Under the pieces are notes generated by a model. It ran no database searches, was not told where the DNA came from, and worked only from the letters and a program-made list of their open reading frames with translations. A stretch of DNA of 64,000 bases from Auanema rhodensis (lineage: Eukaryota > Nematoda > Chromadorea > Rhabditida > Rhabditidae): the NCBI GenBank assembly GCA_964057225.1, contig OZ059897.1, positions 9,796,001-9,860,000 of the forward strand. Direction: 5' to 3'. Position numbers and translations under genes: made by a program. Positions within the stretch are counted from its first letter, which is position 1; every line of letters begins with the position of its first letter. Positions 35,901-46,667 of this stretch are shown here, one piece after another.

Positions 35901-38900
35901 TTACATTTTCAAAGTTTTTCTTTAAGGGCTTTGTGTTTCTTTTGTTCGCGGCCTTGTTTCCGCTGTTTGTGATAGAATTTGTCGATCTGAGTGGGCTGGT
36001 GAACATTCTGTTTCTCTTGCAGCTATAGATCTTCTAAATGCCCTTTCACATGTACATCCTACAGTTCTGTTCAATAATAGTAAGGTTTTTGTTTTGAATT
36101 TTATATTTTGGTTTGGCTGTTTAGAAGATGTTTCAACTGGGTTCCTCATAGTAGCATCATTATGCCGATTCATTGAAACGCAACTGATGAAACCTCCTCC
36201 ACTACATTCGAAAGATTTACATTCTACGGTATTTATTTTAAAATATTAGAATTCGAAACATCAAAATATTTACTTAATGATTCAATATGTATGTAACCGA
36301 ACGTGCGCTAGTGAAAAGTGAAAATGAAATGTTTCACGTGAACTAAAACGTGATGAACTATTTGAAAACTTCAGATAGACGTTTGAAAGTTTTTATCAAA
36401 AAACTTCATGATCTCTAAATACTTGAACATTCTCTATTTCAGGTTGTCGCAGCTTATAACTCTATTTCCGTTTGGTTGTGTGCTGCACCGTTGCTTGCGG
36501 AATGCGAAGGTGTTTTGAATACAGTAGCAGAAGCTGTGCAATTAGGAGTAACAGGATCCAAAAAACATGATGTAAGAAAATTTATTTTTAAGCTTAATCC
36601 TCATATTTTTGTTTCAGAGTTCGTCAGTGGAAACAGATAAAGAGAAAGAGAAAAAGGCTGCCAGTAAACGTGTACTTGAAGCAGCTGAGTATTTGATGTA
36701 TTCATTATTTTGCAATGTGGTAATATACCAAAAGCTAGTTTATATAAAAATATTTTATTGTTAGGGTCGAGGTTGCCGGTGGGCATTATGTGATGAGAGA
36801 AGATTGCTATACTTATATGGACCCTCTGCTATAGATACAACGAGATTCCAACATTTTCTAGTCAATGGTGATACACTTCTATCACTTCACGAAGCTTCTC
36901 ACATCACCGCTTTATCTAATGGTATGATCCTTTAACGTTCTAATTTTCTAATTGGCATTGTTTTAAGGAAATCCTTGTGTTCTCTATGTTCGTCGTTCCC
37001 CCATGCAAGCTGCCAGTGTTGGTGTAGCACGATTAAAACCTCATCCTGAAGGTTATAGGCCTGAGCTTGCTCCACCTCAAACCCCATTATCAGCTTTATC
37101 TAGTGACATTTTTGGTTAGTTTATTAGTTTATTAGTTTTTTAATATTATTCATTCCTTATTAAGGAAAGAAAGATTCAACTATGTCTCAGCACTCTGTTG
37201 CTTCTCGAACATCTGGTGTTTCCACTATGTCTAGTCTTTCTGAAAACTCAGGTTCGCTTTTCTAATTATATTTTAATTTTTAATTGTTATTATTTTAGCT
37301 GTATCTAATTTTTCCTCAAGTTCTACCATCACTCGCCAAAGTACTCTATCTTCTCAGTCTGTTGCCACTGGCTCTATCTTGAGCGGTGTTTCCAACGTGA
37401 GCGTAAAAACCACAGTATCTACCCCAGCTAATCTTTGTAAGTTCTTTTGATCCCTATTTAATTGTCTAGTGATGCCTATTCAGCTCAAACCGTTGTTCCG
37501 GAAGGGCAGGCTGTGTCAATGACTTCAAGCGGTTCAACAGTATCTGCTCCTGCCTCAACTTCGATTACAGCAACACCATCAACAGGTTCTATTAAGAAAC
37601 CTTTGGTCAGAGAGGGATCCAACAAAGATTTAATTTCCTCTCCAATTGGTCATCGTTTTGTTGTTCCACAAGAATTTTACAAATTAACGTGTAAACTGTA
37701 CGAATTATGGTCATTATGGTTTTGTTGACAAGTTTTTGTTTAGCGACACTACGATTAAAGTTCTCGAAGCGAACGCCGAAACCAAAAGTTTAATGGAGGA
37801 GCTTCAAAAAGTTGAAAATCATCCGCAGCGACAAAAGGGAAACGTATGGGCTTCACATAGTCGTGACGATCGAATTGTTGCACCTATCCAGTAAGCTATA
37901 TGTTGTTTCTATTCTCTTACCCCAGCTTTATAGAAGTGCCAGTACTTGTGAATCCATTCGTATTTTCCTTTATGATATGGGTCTAATCGATAAAGATGTA
38001 TTCAGCTCTGGAATAGTAATGCTAGATAGCGGTCAAAGGTTGTATACTGTAGTTATTTTCATTTTTCACTTATTGTCATATTTCAGCGCTGATTTCTATA
38101 GAGATCTCCATGACATGGTTGATAGCTGTCCTTCACGTTCCATTCAAACTGCTCATCTTTTTTATGTGAAAGAAGGACAAAGATCAGCTGTTGATATTCT
38201 TGATAATGCGGTAGGGCTACTATTCTTTTTGAAGTTTTGTTGAATGATTTCAAGTTCTGAACTTATTGAACCCAAAGCTATCAACCGATTATTTTATTTC
38301 AATGCCAAAAAAAAGAAAATATTCAATTATCCAACTTCAAAATTGAACATGCAGTCTGCATTAATCTCACATAAAAATTATTTTTCAGTTGAACATTCAA
38401 AATACTTCTTCTGACTTTTGTGGATTCCTTAGCGGTCTTGGTGAAGGTATTGAAGTTGGTGTTCATGATTCTTGGACTGGTCATTGGTCTACAGCTTTTA
38501 GCAGTGAAAGAAGTATTTTTTGACAGTTTTAACAAAATTGTAATTAATTATTATTCAAGAACCCTTAGAAGAGACAGAGCCTGTTGATCATTATATTATT
38601 GATGGTGTTACTCATGCTCTCTGGTGGTCAGATGCTGCTAATGAGCTAGCATTCTTAATGCCAACTGAGCGTAGTTTGCGTTTATTTAAACAAGATTTGA
38701 CATCACCGGCTGTCAGTTCGAGAAGTAAAAAACTTTTTTCTTTGCATTTCAATCATCAATCATATTTAGGAGGATCTAGCAACAAAAACACTTCAAATGT
38801 CTCCATGTCATCAGATGATTTGAAAGCTGACAACGGTTCTTTCGATAGGTAGTTTCCACTTGTTAAATTTCGTTTATATTTTGATTGCTATAGTACACAT

Positions 38901-39656
38901 CACAATGATGTCTTCCTTCAACCCCCTTCACGTCCGCGAGGAAATTCAAACCTAACAGATCGTGATGGGTTTGTTCCATATGGAGGAGGTGGAAGTAACT
39001 TAGGTATACTTAATAAATTTTCTATGTATTAATTTAAAATGAATTACAGGAGTTTCGCCTCCATCGAGAAGAAGTTCGGATTTACGTGTGATGTTAGTCT
39101 GGCTAGAGAAATCTGAGGACTTATATCATTTCCCTACTGGTCAGATTGATTTTTTTGTTGAATTTTCTGTTAAAATTACTATTTTCAGAAGAATTACTGT
39201 GTGCTTGTGATGACGGCTTTGATCGTTTACCTCTTACAAAGGGAGAAAAACCAGCGTATTGTGTTATATTTATGTACCAAATCGAACAAGGATTAATTCA
39301 TATCCGAACAAGGGGCTCTGCAAATAGGTATATTTCACTTAAACCATGTATATAATTTTAAAAATCAATATAAATTTAGGTTTGGTGAAGCCGGACCATT
39401 ATGTGATGGAATGGTTGTTTCATTTTCCTCCTTAGCTTCGTTTGTTCGTCTCACTTTGTTGAATATCAACAGAAGAAATGTGGCTGAAGTTGAAAAGTAA
39501 GTTTTATTTTCTAGAAAGTTTGAAATTATTTTGAATTTCATTTGTAGCTATCAGTTTTCTCACGTTAAACGGAAACAAGCAATAGTCGACTTCAGCAAAA
39601 AGTATGCTGCTACGCTAACCTATGAAGATTTCCTGACAAAACTGATTGTCAGGTAA
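29962..39656 (+). CDS. RALGAPB: Ral GTPase-activating protein subunit beta
   Basis: Scaffold subunit that pairs with a catalytic RalGAP alpha to switch off RalA/B GTPases; it is related to tuberin. My model has 42 exons joined in phase (1721 residues; human: 1494). The start MYEEWPILEF matches the family start MYSEW. Aligned blocks include RWSMQVLNHALTFSF, PSPTYWRTLSVLCRRWRHH, SEWAGEHSVSLAAIDLLNAL, GHRFVVPQEFYKLT, and the C-terminal Rap/Ran-GAP-like domain from about STCESIRIFLYDMG through WTGHWSTAFS, GEAGPLCDGMVVSFSSLASF and HVKRKQAIVDFSKKY. It ends KLIVR; the last exon might splice further, because the stop overlaps a GTAATT donor. A Ser/Thr-rich linker (about 37165-37600) is longer than in human. 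Intron 38725-38769 (45 nt) is in frame and could be retained. A 2-kb intron precedes exon 34563-34643. Confidence 0.9.
32516..34562 (+). other. 2-kb intron of RALGAPB
   Basis: By far the longest intron in the window, about forty times the usual size. It is pyrimidine-rich on the plus strand, and its open frames are low-complexity (Phe/Leu/Ser-rich). I see no terminal inverted repeats, transposase or nested gene. It may hold regulatory sequence or alternative exons. The exon that ends it (34563-34643, 81 nt, phase 1 on both sides) can be included or skipped without changing frame. Confidence 0.6.
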
Positions 39657-40502
39657 TTAAAGCCTAGTTACCGCTTGAATTTTTTCCTGTATATTCATAT
39701 AATAGGGTATTTATCATATTTTTACGGATTTTCACTTTTTTTATACATATCCTTGCATTCGCCTTGCTACTCTTGTGATATTTTGTACTCTAACTCTATT
39801 CGGTGCCTTAATATTATGTTGTTAAATTGCCTTATGTTGAAGTTTTATTCTTTTTTCTCTGTTAAAATGTGATTTTAATAAGCCTGATTGACCTAAATAC
39901 GCACTGTTTCCATCAAGAGTTTAAGTAAATTCAATACTGTTGACTATCAGGTTGTGCTCTCTCTCTCTTTGTGATATTCTAAGAAATTGATAATAGAATA
40001 TTATTAAATAATAACATACGTATAATAATCAATCTTATAATAATAAATATTCTTATGTATTTTTCTCTTTGTTTTGAATTCATAATATACAGTATTAACG
40101 GTAAACTTGTTGTATAACATGGGGAAAACAATGCTTTAAACCCTTCCGTTTGATTCAGAACTTGAATTTGGATTTTTAATTATAGAAAAATAGTTCAAAT
40201 AGAAGCTTTACGTCCAATATTGGAAAGTATTGCTGTTCACTATTGGTTATGAATGATTTTTTCATCCAGCTATGTCATGTTTTGATTTTTTCCAAGAATA
40301 TATGTTTTTCGAATTACATAAAAAACGATATTTATCTCCAATATTACGAGCAAAATGCATTTGATGTATATGCTTGTTGGATGATCGGATAATATAATAT
40401 TCAGTTTATTGTACAATTCTATCTGAATTATTTCCCGGAACATTTTAACTTCTATCAAGCTGTGGGCTCTACGAAATTTCTTTTATTTTAATATTTTAGG
40501 AG
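39657..40502. other. intergenic, AT-rich
   Basis: 846 bp, including the RALGAPB 3' UTR. CTCTCTCTC occurs at about 39958-39966. No gene was supported; short open frames on both strands look like chance. Confidence 0.45.
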
Positions 40503-41191
40503 ATGAATATCTATATGCTTGTTGTTGTCTTTTTCCTCTTTGCATCACAATATGATGGAGTATCTAGCCAGGTAAACTTTCTTCTTTAATCAGATTGATT
40601 TTGAAATTGTAGACAAATGGCAAAGAATTGAAAACATTTGATGATATGGATGAAGATTTGGTTAAGGTTATGTTAGAACATTAAATGATGTTTTAAATGA
40701 GATTCTTACAGATGACACAAACATTCCCACCACCTGAAGTGCCATATAAGGAGAAGGAAAAGAAGGAGAAAAGTAACTTCCTAGATACTATAAAAGATTT
40801 CAGTGATGCTGTTAGCTATTTCGGGTTGTTTTCATATTTGTATTTGTTTATCTTCAGGTTTTGGAAACATTAGGAGGGTTTGTACGAAATGTTAAAGAGG
40901 TTTTTGGAGGTAATTATACATTACTGTAATATTGAAAATGTAATATCTCCTTGTATAGGCAAAAAGACTCCATGTGAAGAAAAGGCTGCTGAAGAAGAAA
41001 AGTTAATAAAAGGCAAACAGAACAGAGAAGAGAAAGCAGAGAAAGAAGAAACAGAAGTGAAAGAAGAGAAAGAAGATGATGAAGTAGAAAAACCAGAAAA
41101 GATTCAAAAAAGTTCAAGAAAACAAACACGAATCTCGAAGAAGAAGAAGGTGGATTCGGAGGATGATGAAGAAGACAATTATGAAAAATAA
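40503..41191 (+). CDS. secreted Lys/Glu-rich protein, unknown
   Basis: I do not recognise this protein. Five exons (40503-40571, 40613-40666, 40712-40810, 40858-40909, 40959-41191) give 168 residues. A signal peptide is clear (MNIYMLVVVFFLFASQYDGV), with likely cleavage near VSS/Q. The mature part has a short ordered-looking piece (FPPPEVPYKEK, FLDTIKDFSDAV, LETLGGFVRNVKEVFGG) that suggests one amphipathic helix. The last exon is almost all Lys/Glu/Asp with Arg/Ser patches (EKAEKEETEVKEEKEDDEVE) and ends SEDDEEDNYEK. There is only one cysteine after the signal. Such charged tails are common in secreted or nuclear proteins and say little about function. The exon-4 helix is the most likely functional part. 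Confidence 0.7.
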
Positions 41192-42058
41192 TTCAAAATA
41201 CTTTAAATAAATTTAATAATATGAATCTATTAAATGAAATTGCATATTCCATTATCCAAATAAAGTTTGTTTCTTATTAATCTATATTTAAATATATAAA
41301 TTAAATGCTATTTAGTGAATATCATTTAATAATTTCAACAAACACAACCGTTTCGTCTTTTTTTTTGTTGAAAAAATGAAAGTGATGAGTATTTGCGTGG
41401 GCATTTATCATTTGAAAATAGTATGAATATGTCTCTCACACCTTTTATTTTATAATATTTATTATTATATTATTATAATAGAATTAAAAAAGAAATATAA
41501 TAGATTAAAAGAATACAAAAAATTGAAACTTTAGTCTTTATGAGAGTATATGATGCATTTGGGATGAACATATGTACATATACATACATACAAAGACATA
41601 AATTCGATTTTTTGTTTGCAAAGAAACGTAATGTAATACTAATGTTAGTACATTCGAAAGGTCAAACATGCTGATAATGGGAATATTTGTGGTTCAAATG
41701 ATAAAAATTCAAATTTTTAAATTTCTATCTCAAGAGAATATTACGAAAATCATATGTATGAACAGGCAGATCATTTCCGTTTTTTCTTATCTTGTGCTTT
41801 TCTTCAAATAAAATTCAAAAATTGTGATTACAGGAGAAAAGAGTTGAGTTTTCTTGAATTCTTATCGAGTATATGACTCAGGCCTTAAGAACATTATTGA
41901 TCATAGAATTTTATTTGTTGAGGCCAATTCTTCATATCTTTGCTATCAAATACTTCTATGTTTCATATGATCTAACCTGAATTTATTCCAATTTTCTATC
42001 TTAATTCTTAACTTTACATAGTATTTTCAATTATTTTTATTAATTTCAGAAAACAAAA
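41192..42058. other. intergenic with short TACA-type simple repeat
   Basis: 867 bp, AT-rich. A short microsatellite-like run (TACATATACATACATACA) is at about 41574-41591. No gene was seen. Confidence 0.45.
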
Positions 42059-43062
42059 ATGGATAAAAATCCTTATCAACCAACAAATATAGTGGAATAT
42101 TCTCCATTATATGAGAAAAAGCTATGTTTCGGAAAATTAGATTATAGAGTAAGTTAAGAAGAGTAAGATTATTCAAAAAGAATTTTAAATTTCAGACTGC
42201 TTCTCTTATTGTGGCCGTTATGGAGATATTCTATTGGATATATTATACAATTCTTCTAATGTTTGCAATATTAGAACATCGTGAAGCATGTAAGTATGGC
42301 TTTATTGAAGTTTCTACCACCCTTATGATATTATCTTTTACTTAAAACTCTTTTTTGAAACAGTTTAACTGACATTCGAATAGTAAATCTCTAAATCACC
42401 TTTGGGAACAAATTTTATTATAAAATGATATGAAAAAGAGAGACAATCTAAAGAGAGAGAGAGAGGGAGGGGGGGAAGAGGTGGCAAAAACTTCAACCGT
42501 ATATTTAAAAAGAAAAACATAATATTTAGGGAGTATTGTTGTCATGAGTGTTAATTTATTAATACTTACATCACAAGTAATTATAATCTTTGTTGGAATA
42601 ATAAAAAAAGGACCAAAACTACTTCAATCTCATCTCATTTATCTGGTATTTTATATATTTATATAACTATATAACATATAAATATTATTTTCTTATAGTG
42701 TTTAACACTTATTTGGGATCTTCTTTTAACTTTATCATTCTTTGCTATGGCTGTATTTCCTAGTGCACTTAGTGGAGCATTTGTTAATTATAAAGGAAAA
42801 CAATGGAATGGTATAACTTCAAATAACATTGAATGTCATTAATTTATCTTTAGCACGAGTCTTTGGAATAGTTATGGGATGTATATTAACACTTTGGTTT
42901 GTAGCCAGATTTGTAACAACCATCATCATATACCGATATTGGAAAATACTGAGAGCTGCTGAAGATGCACCTTTCTACAATCCATATACAGCTGCGATTC
43001 GGGAGAAGAATCCAAAATCCACATCATTCTATGATTCTACTCCTCCCGGAACTCCTGTATAA
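42059..43062 (+). CDS. four-transmembrane protein (LAPTM-like topology)
   Basis: Five exons (42059-42148, 42196-42289, 42530-42645, 42699-42810, 42854-43062) give 206 residues. Four hydrophobic segments are evident: ASLIVAVMEIFYWIYYTILL, IVVMSVNLLILTSQVIIIFV, CLTLIWDLLLTLSFFAMAVF and FGIVMGCILTLWFVARFVTT. The N-terminal cytosolic piece ends KKLCFGKLDYRT just before TM1, a layout like lysosomal LAPTM/MTP proteins, but I see no firm family signature. The C-terminal tail holds YNPYTAAIREK and ends in a Pro-rich stretch (STPPGTPV); a tyrosine-based sorting signal there is possible. Intron 42290-42529 is longer than most and carries a GA/G-rich tract at about 42452-42480. The role is unknown. Confidence 0.75.
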
Positions 43063-44503
43063 CAGTGTTTTGAGAACAGAAAAACAACAACATAACGTTC
43101 TTATGTTAGAAAAACTTTCTTGTAATAGTTTTGTATGAGAAATGAAACAAAACAAAACAAAAAAAGAAATTTCATCAAATGAATTGAAGTCTATTTTTAA
43201 TATTTTTCATTTTCAAACATTTACATCTGCATTATATAAAATGTATTGTTAATTATTTTTAAAAGAATTGTATATGATTTTCTTATTTCTTACTCATTTT
43301 TATCACAAAATATTTTGTTAATTGAATATTTTATTTTTTATTTGTTTCACTTCTTTAAGAAATTTGCTAAACATTTGAATTTTTTTAGTCAATATAGTAT
43401 ATCAGTTTGAATGAATCGAACTTTCCAGTATTTCAACAAAAAAAAATCTTCCAAACTGTTCGTTTTGATAAAAAAAGTTTTTTTTTCTCCAAAAAAAAGA
43501 TGGGTCTCTTTTCTCGAATATTTGATTCACCTTCCTCCCGGTAGTGTTTATAACCATATTCTAAAGATTTTTCTGATTTTCTTTCTGTTTTATTTATATT
43601 TTTTGAATAAAATATTTAAAAATTAATCTTTTCTTTTATGAAAAACGATTTCGATTTTCAAAAATGGGCGGACGATATCACATATTGGAAAGCAATGAAC
43701 AAAAATGGCAGAAATTCACGAGAGAGCACATGCTGAAAATGGAAGAAGAAATGAAAATCATAAATAAATTAGATATATACGTATAGATATTCATATATAT
43801 CTATATAAAGAAATCAAAAAAAAAGATTTGTCCAGTTGAAACGTAGGCCGACTTTTCTCGAAACTTCAATTTCCAATTTGAAACCTCTTCATTCCAATCG
43901 TGGTGATGATGTAATATAATTCAAGTAAAAAAAAGATAGATTAGAGTATTATATCGACAAGTTTATCTATATTTATAGAAATTTGAATACAGAATCCTAA
44001 GGATTCTATGATTGATGAAGCCTTTGTTAAGTTTTATCAGGTTGTTAGAAAGTTCTTAATCAACTCTTATTTCACATAAATTTTGAATACATAGAGAATA
44101 TTAATGAAAACAACAAAATAACCAATCAGATAGATGTTTTTTAAAGAAATTTCTTTGAGAAACTCTCAGTGTTTATGGATATATGAGATAATTTCTATGT
44201 ATTTTTTTAGTTGTCGAATATAAAAGCAATATTGATAGGTATTTTCAGTTGGAGCTTTGTTACCATAGAAACCAACATCCATGTATGTTGTTCAGTTTCG
44301 GATTGTTAATCTTATCAGTTCATTTAACCTAAGACTCCCATTTTTTTCATTATTCTAGAACAAGTATGTACGCTTTAATACAAAATGATTAAAGATGTTG
44401 GATATAATAATATTTACTACAATTATTATTATATTTATGCTAATTTCATACTTTTAATATATTTTTTTAATATATATTTATATTTATATCATCTTATTCA
44501 TTT
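43063..44503. other. intergenic, very AT-rich, possible small ORF
   Basis: 1441 bp. Much of it is A/T tracts. Two overlapping short frames at 43638-43736 and 43664-43786 (32 and 40 codons) are the only protein-like sequences. The first reads DFDFQKWADDITYWKAMNKN, the second HILESNEQKWQKFTREHMLK. Neither has splice partners that I could find. Confidence 0.4.
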
Positions 44504-46392
44504 ATGACTAATGATCATACTGATGAAATTAGAGAGATAATTGAAAAACAAACATCATCCAATTATAAGGTATTAGATTCATATTATACTTTTATTCTCA
44601 TTTTACAATTTTATTTTACTTGCAATGCTTATAGGCAGTTTCATATTCTGTGCTTCCACCTATAGGCTCTGCATCTTCGGTTAAAGCTCCTGTTCTTAAG
44701 CCAACTACTCCTCCAACTCCGAAAAATATCCCAGATTTAGACAGAATCAGTTTATTAGCTATTCGCAGAACAACACCACTCATTAAAAGCCAGCCAATAC
44801 CGATTATTAATCTTGCTGATTTGCCAGAGAATGAGCTCATATCTCATCGTTCATTACTATTATCAACTAGGCGAAATTCAAATGATGATAATACTGAAAT
44901 TGATGAGGACAGACTCGTTGAAGAGGAGGAACAACGTAAAAAATCTATAATCAGTGGAATCGCTTTCAAACTATCAGTTTCTGGCAATAGCTCTTCCGTG
45001 GATGCTGTAGAAGATAGTTTAGGTTTTGAGACAGTTTCATCCAAGTTGGCTAAAATTCCCAGTCAATTACCAAGTAATTTTCATTTCTTCCGTTTTTTTC
45101 ATATTTGATTTGTTTCTCTTTTGCTGTACAGGTATTGAAGGGTTACATAATGCTTGTGAAAGTTTATCAGAAAATAGGATCAATAACATACTGAATGCAT
45201 GCCGGTATTGAAATCTATTCAATAATTTTGTAAAAATCTGTTATGTTAAGACTGTATGATCATGAAAATCGAGGATATCTAAATTCACCTACAATTTTAA
45301 AATGTTTTGGAGAAGTAATTCCAAGTGTAATAGAACTTTTATTTTCAAAGAACTGTACATATTATAGTCACATTCAACGTCATCTCCATATCGGACATTG
45401 ATGAATTATTTATCTCCTGAAGGCGAACTTATTGATTATGCCAAGTTGTTAAAGCTCTTCCAAAGTCATATACAGGAAGATTTCAAAAATAATAGGTATG
45501 AATAGCTATTTGATGATTCAATCATTGCACTTTAAGAGACCCAATTCTTCCCGAGCTACTTCAAACTAATCCAAATTGGAGATTACTTCCTTCTGCGGCA
45601 CAAGAAGCTCGAGAGAGAGGAAGGCGACAGGTGAGCTTTATCTTTTTACTTTGGTATTAACAAATTTTTTACTTTTGTTAATAGGTTATGTTGGAAATTG
45701 AAGTTCTCATCATGCGACATCCCGAATTAGATATCGAACGTATAAAGATGGCAACAACGCAAACTGTTAGAAAATGTTTTCGCTTTCAGGAATAAGCTTT
45801 AAATTCATTTTAGGAGATTGAAACAACTGAGATGCAAATGATTCTTGAGCTTTACAGCATTAGAGAGCATTTTGATCCATTTCTTCAACGATTATTTTCA
45901 TGTTTTTTAACAGAAAATAACAAATTTCAGTAAGTTAATTTTCAATATAATTGTTTACAAATATTTTGTATATTCAAGTTTTTCTGCGTTTGTTGGTTGC
46001 TTAGAAAATATAAAACCTATAACGATCAAGAATAGAATATCAACTCCTAAAGCTCCATGGCTTGAACCACCCTTAGAGGTTTGATCATATTTTCAACATA
46101 ATAGCTATATTCTTCATTTTTTAAGGGTATACAGAAAAAATAAAGAAAAATATATGAAATGATAAGATACAATTCTTGAAAAAAGTTCTCATTTTTTGGA
46201 ACTATTATATGAAACTATCAGATTTCTATTAATAACGATTGAATTATATATTTTATGTATTTTTTATGTATTAATTATTCGCAGGAATGCCAATCTACTT
46301 TCAAAAATGTTCAACACATGCGGGAAATTAATAAAAAATTTGAAAATGAAATTGTATTGTGCGCCATCATTATTTTAATGTCCCAGATTTAA
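44504..46392 (+). CDS. unrecognised protein with an EF-hand-like segment
   Basis: I do not recognise this protein with confidence. Ten exons (44504-44569, 44635-45073, 45132-45204, 45251-45314, 45368-45495, 45537-45630, 45685-45765, 45814-45929, 45979-46078, 46285-46392) join in phase to give 422 residues. The N-terminal 170 residues are low-complexity, with a Pro/Thr cluster (KPTTPPTPKNIPDLD) and an acidic patch (EIDEDRLVEEEEQRKKS). The second half is helical: NRINNILNACRLYDHENRGY looks like a helix followed by a calcium-loop-like turn (D-x-E-x-R-G-Y), then LINYL-like MNYLSPEGELIDYAKLLKLF, and later EMQMILELYSIREHFDPFLQ. This resembles degenerate EF-hands of cilia-linked EFHB-type proteins, but that is only a resemblance. 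The last exon (46285) follows a GCAG acceptor and adds about 35 residues; the gene could instead end earlier. Confidence 0.65.
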
Positions 46393-46667
46393 CGAGCGGT
46401 TGAAGTTTAGTTTATTAACAGAATACGCTTATTGAAAGCATATTAGTCAAGAAAAAACGAATACGAATTGAAACAGGAAGTATTATTCATTGGAATACAT
46501 TATTTAAAAATGACCAGAAAATTAACATGAAACAATAAGCGGGCTGATGGTAAACAATCAATCTTCTAATGAAATTGAGCAATAATCTAAAGTACTTAAA
46601 CGTGGATAGATTCAGTTCAAATAAAGTTATTAATTCACAGAAATATGATTAAATCAAATAAATAACT

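Noticed and set aside
40914-41129. Minus-strand Leu-rich frame of 71 codons
   Set aside because: It is the mirror of the Lys/Glu-rich exon on the plus strand (AAG/GAA codons read backwards give Leu/Phe/Ser).
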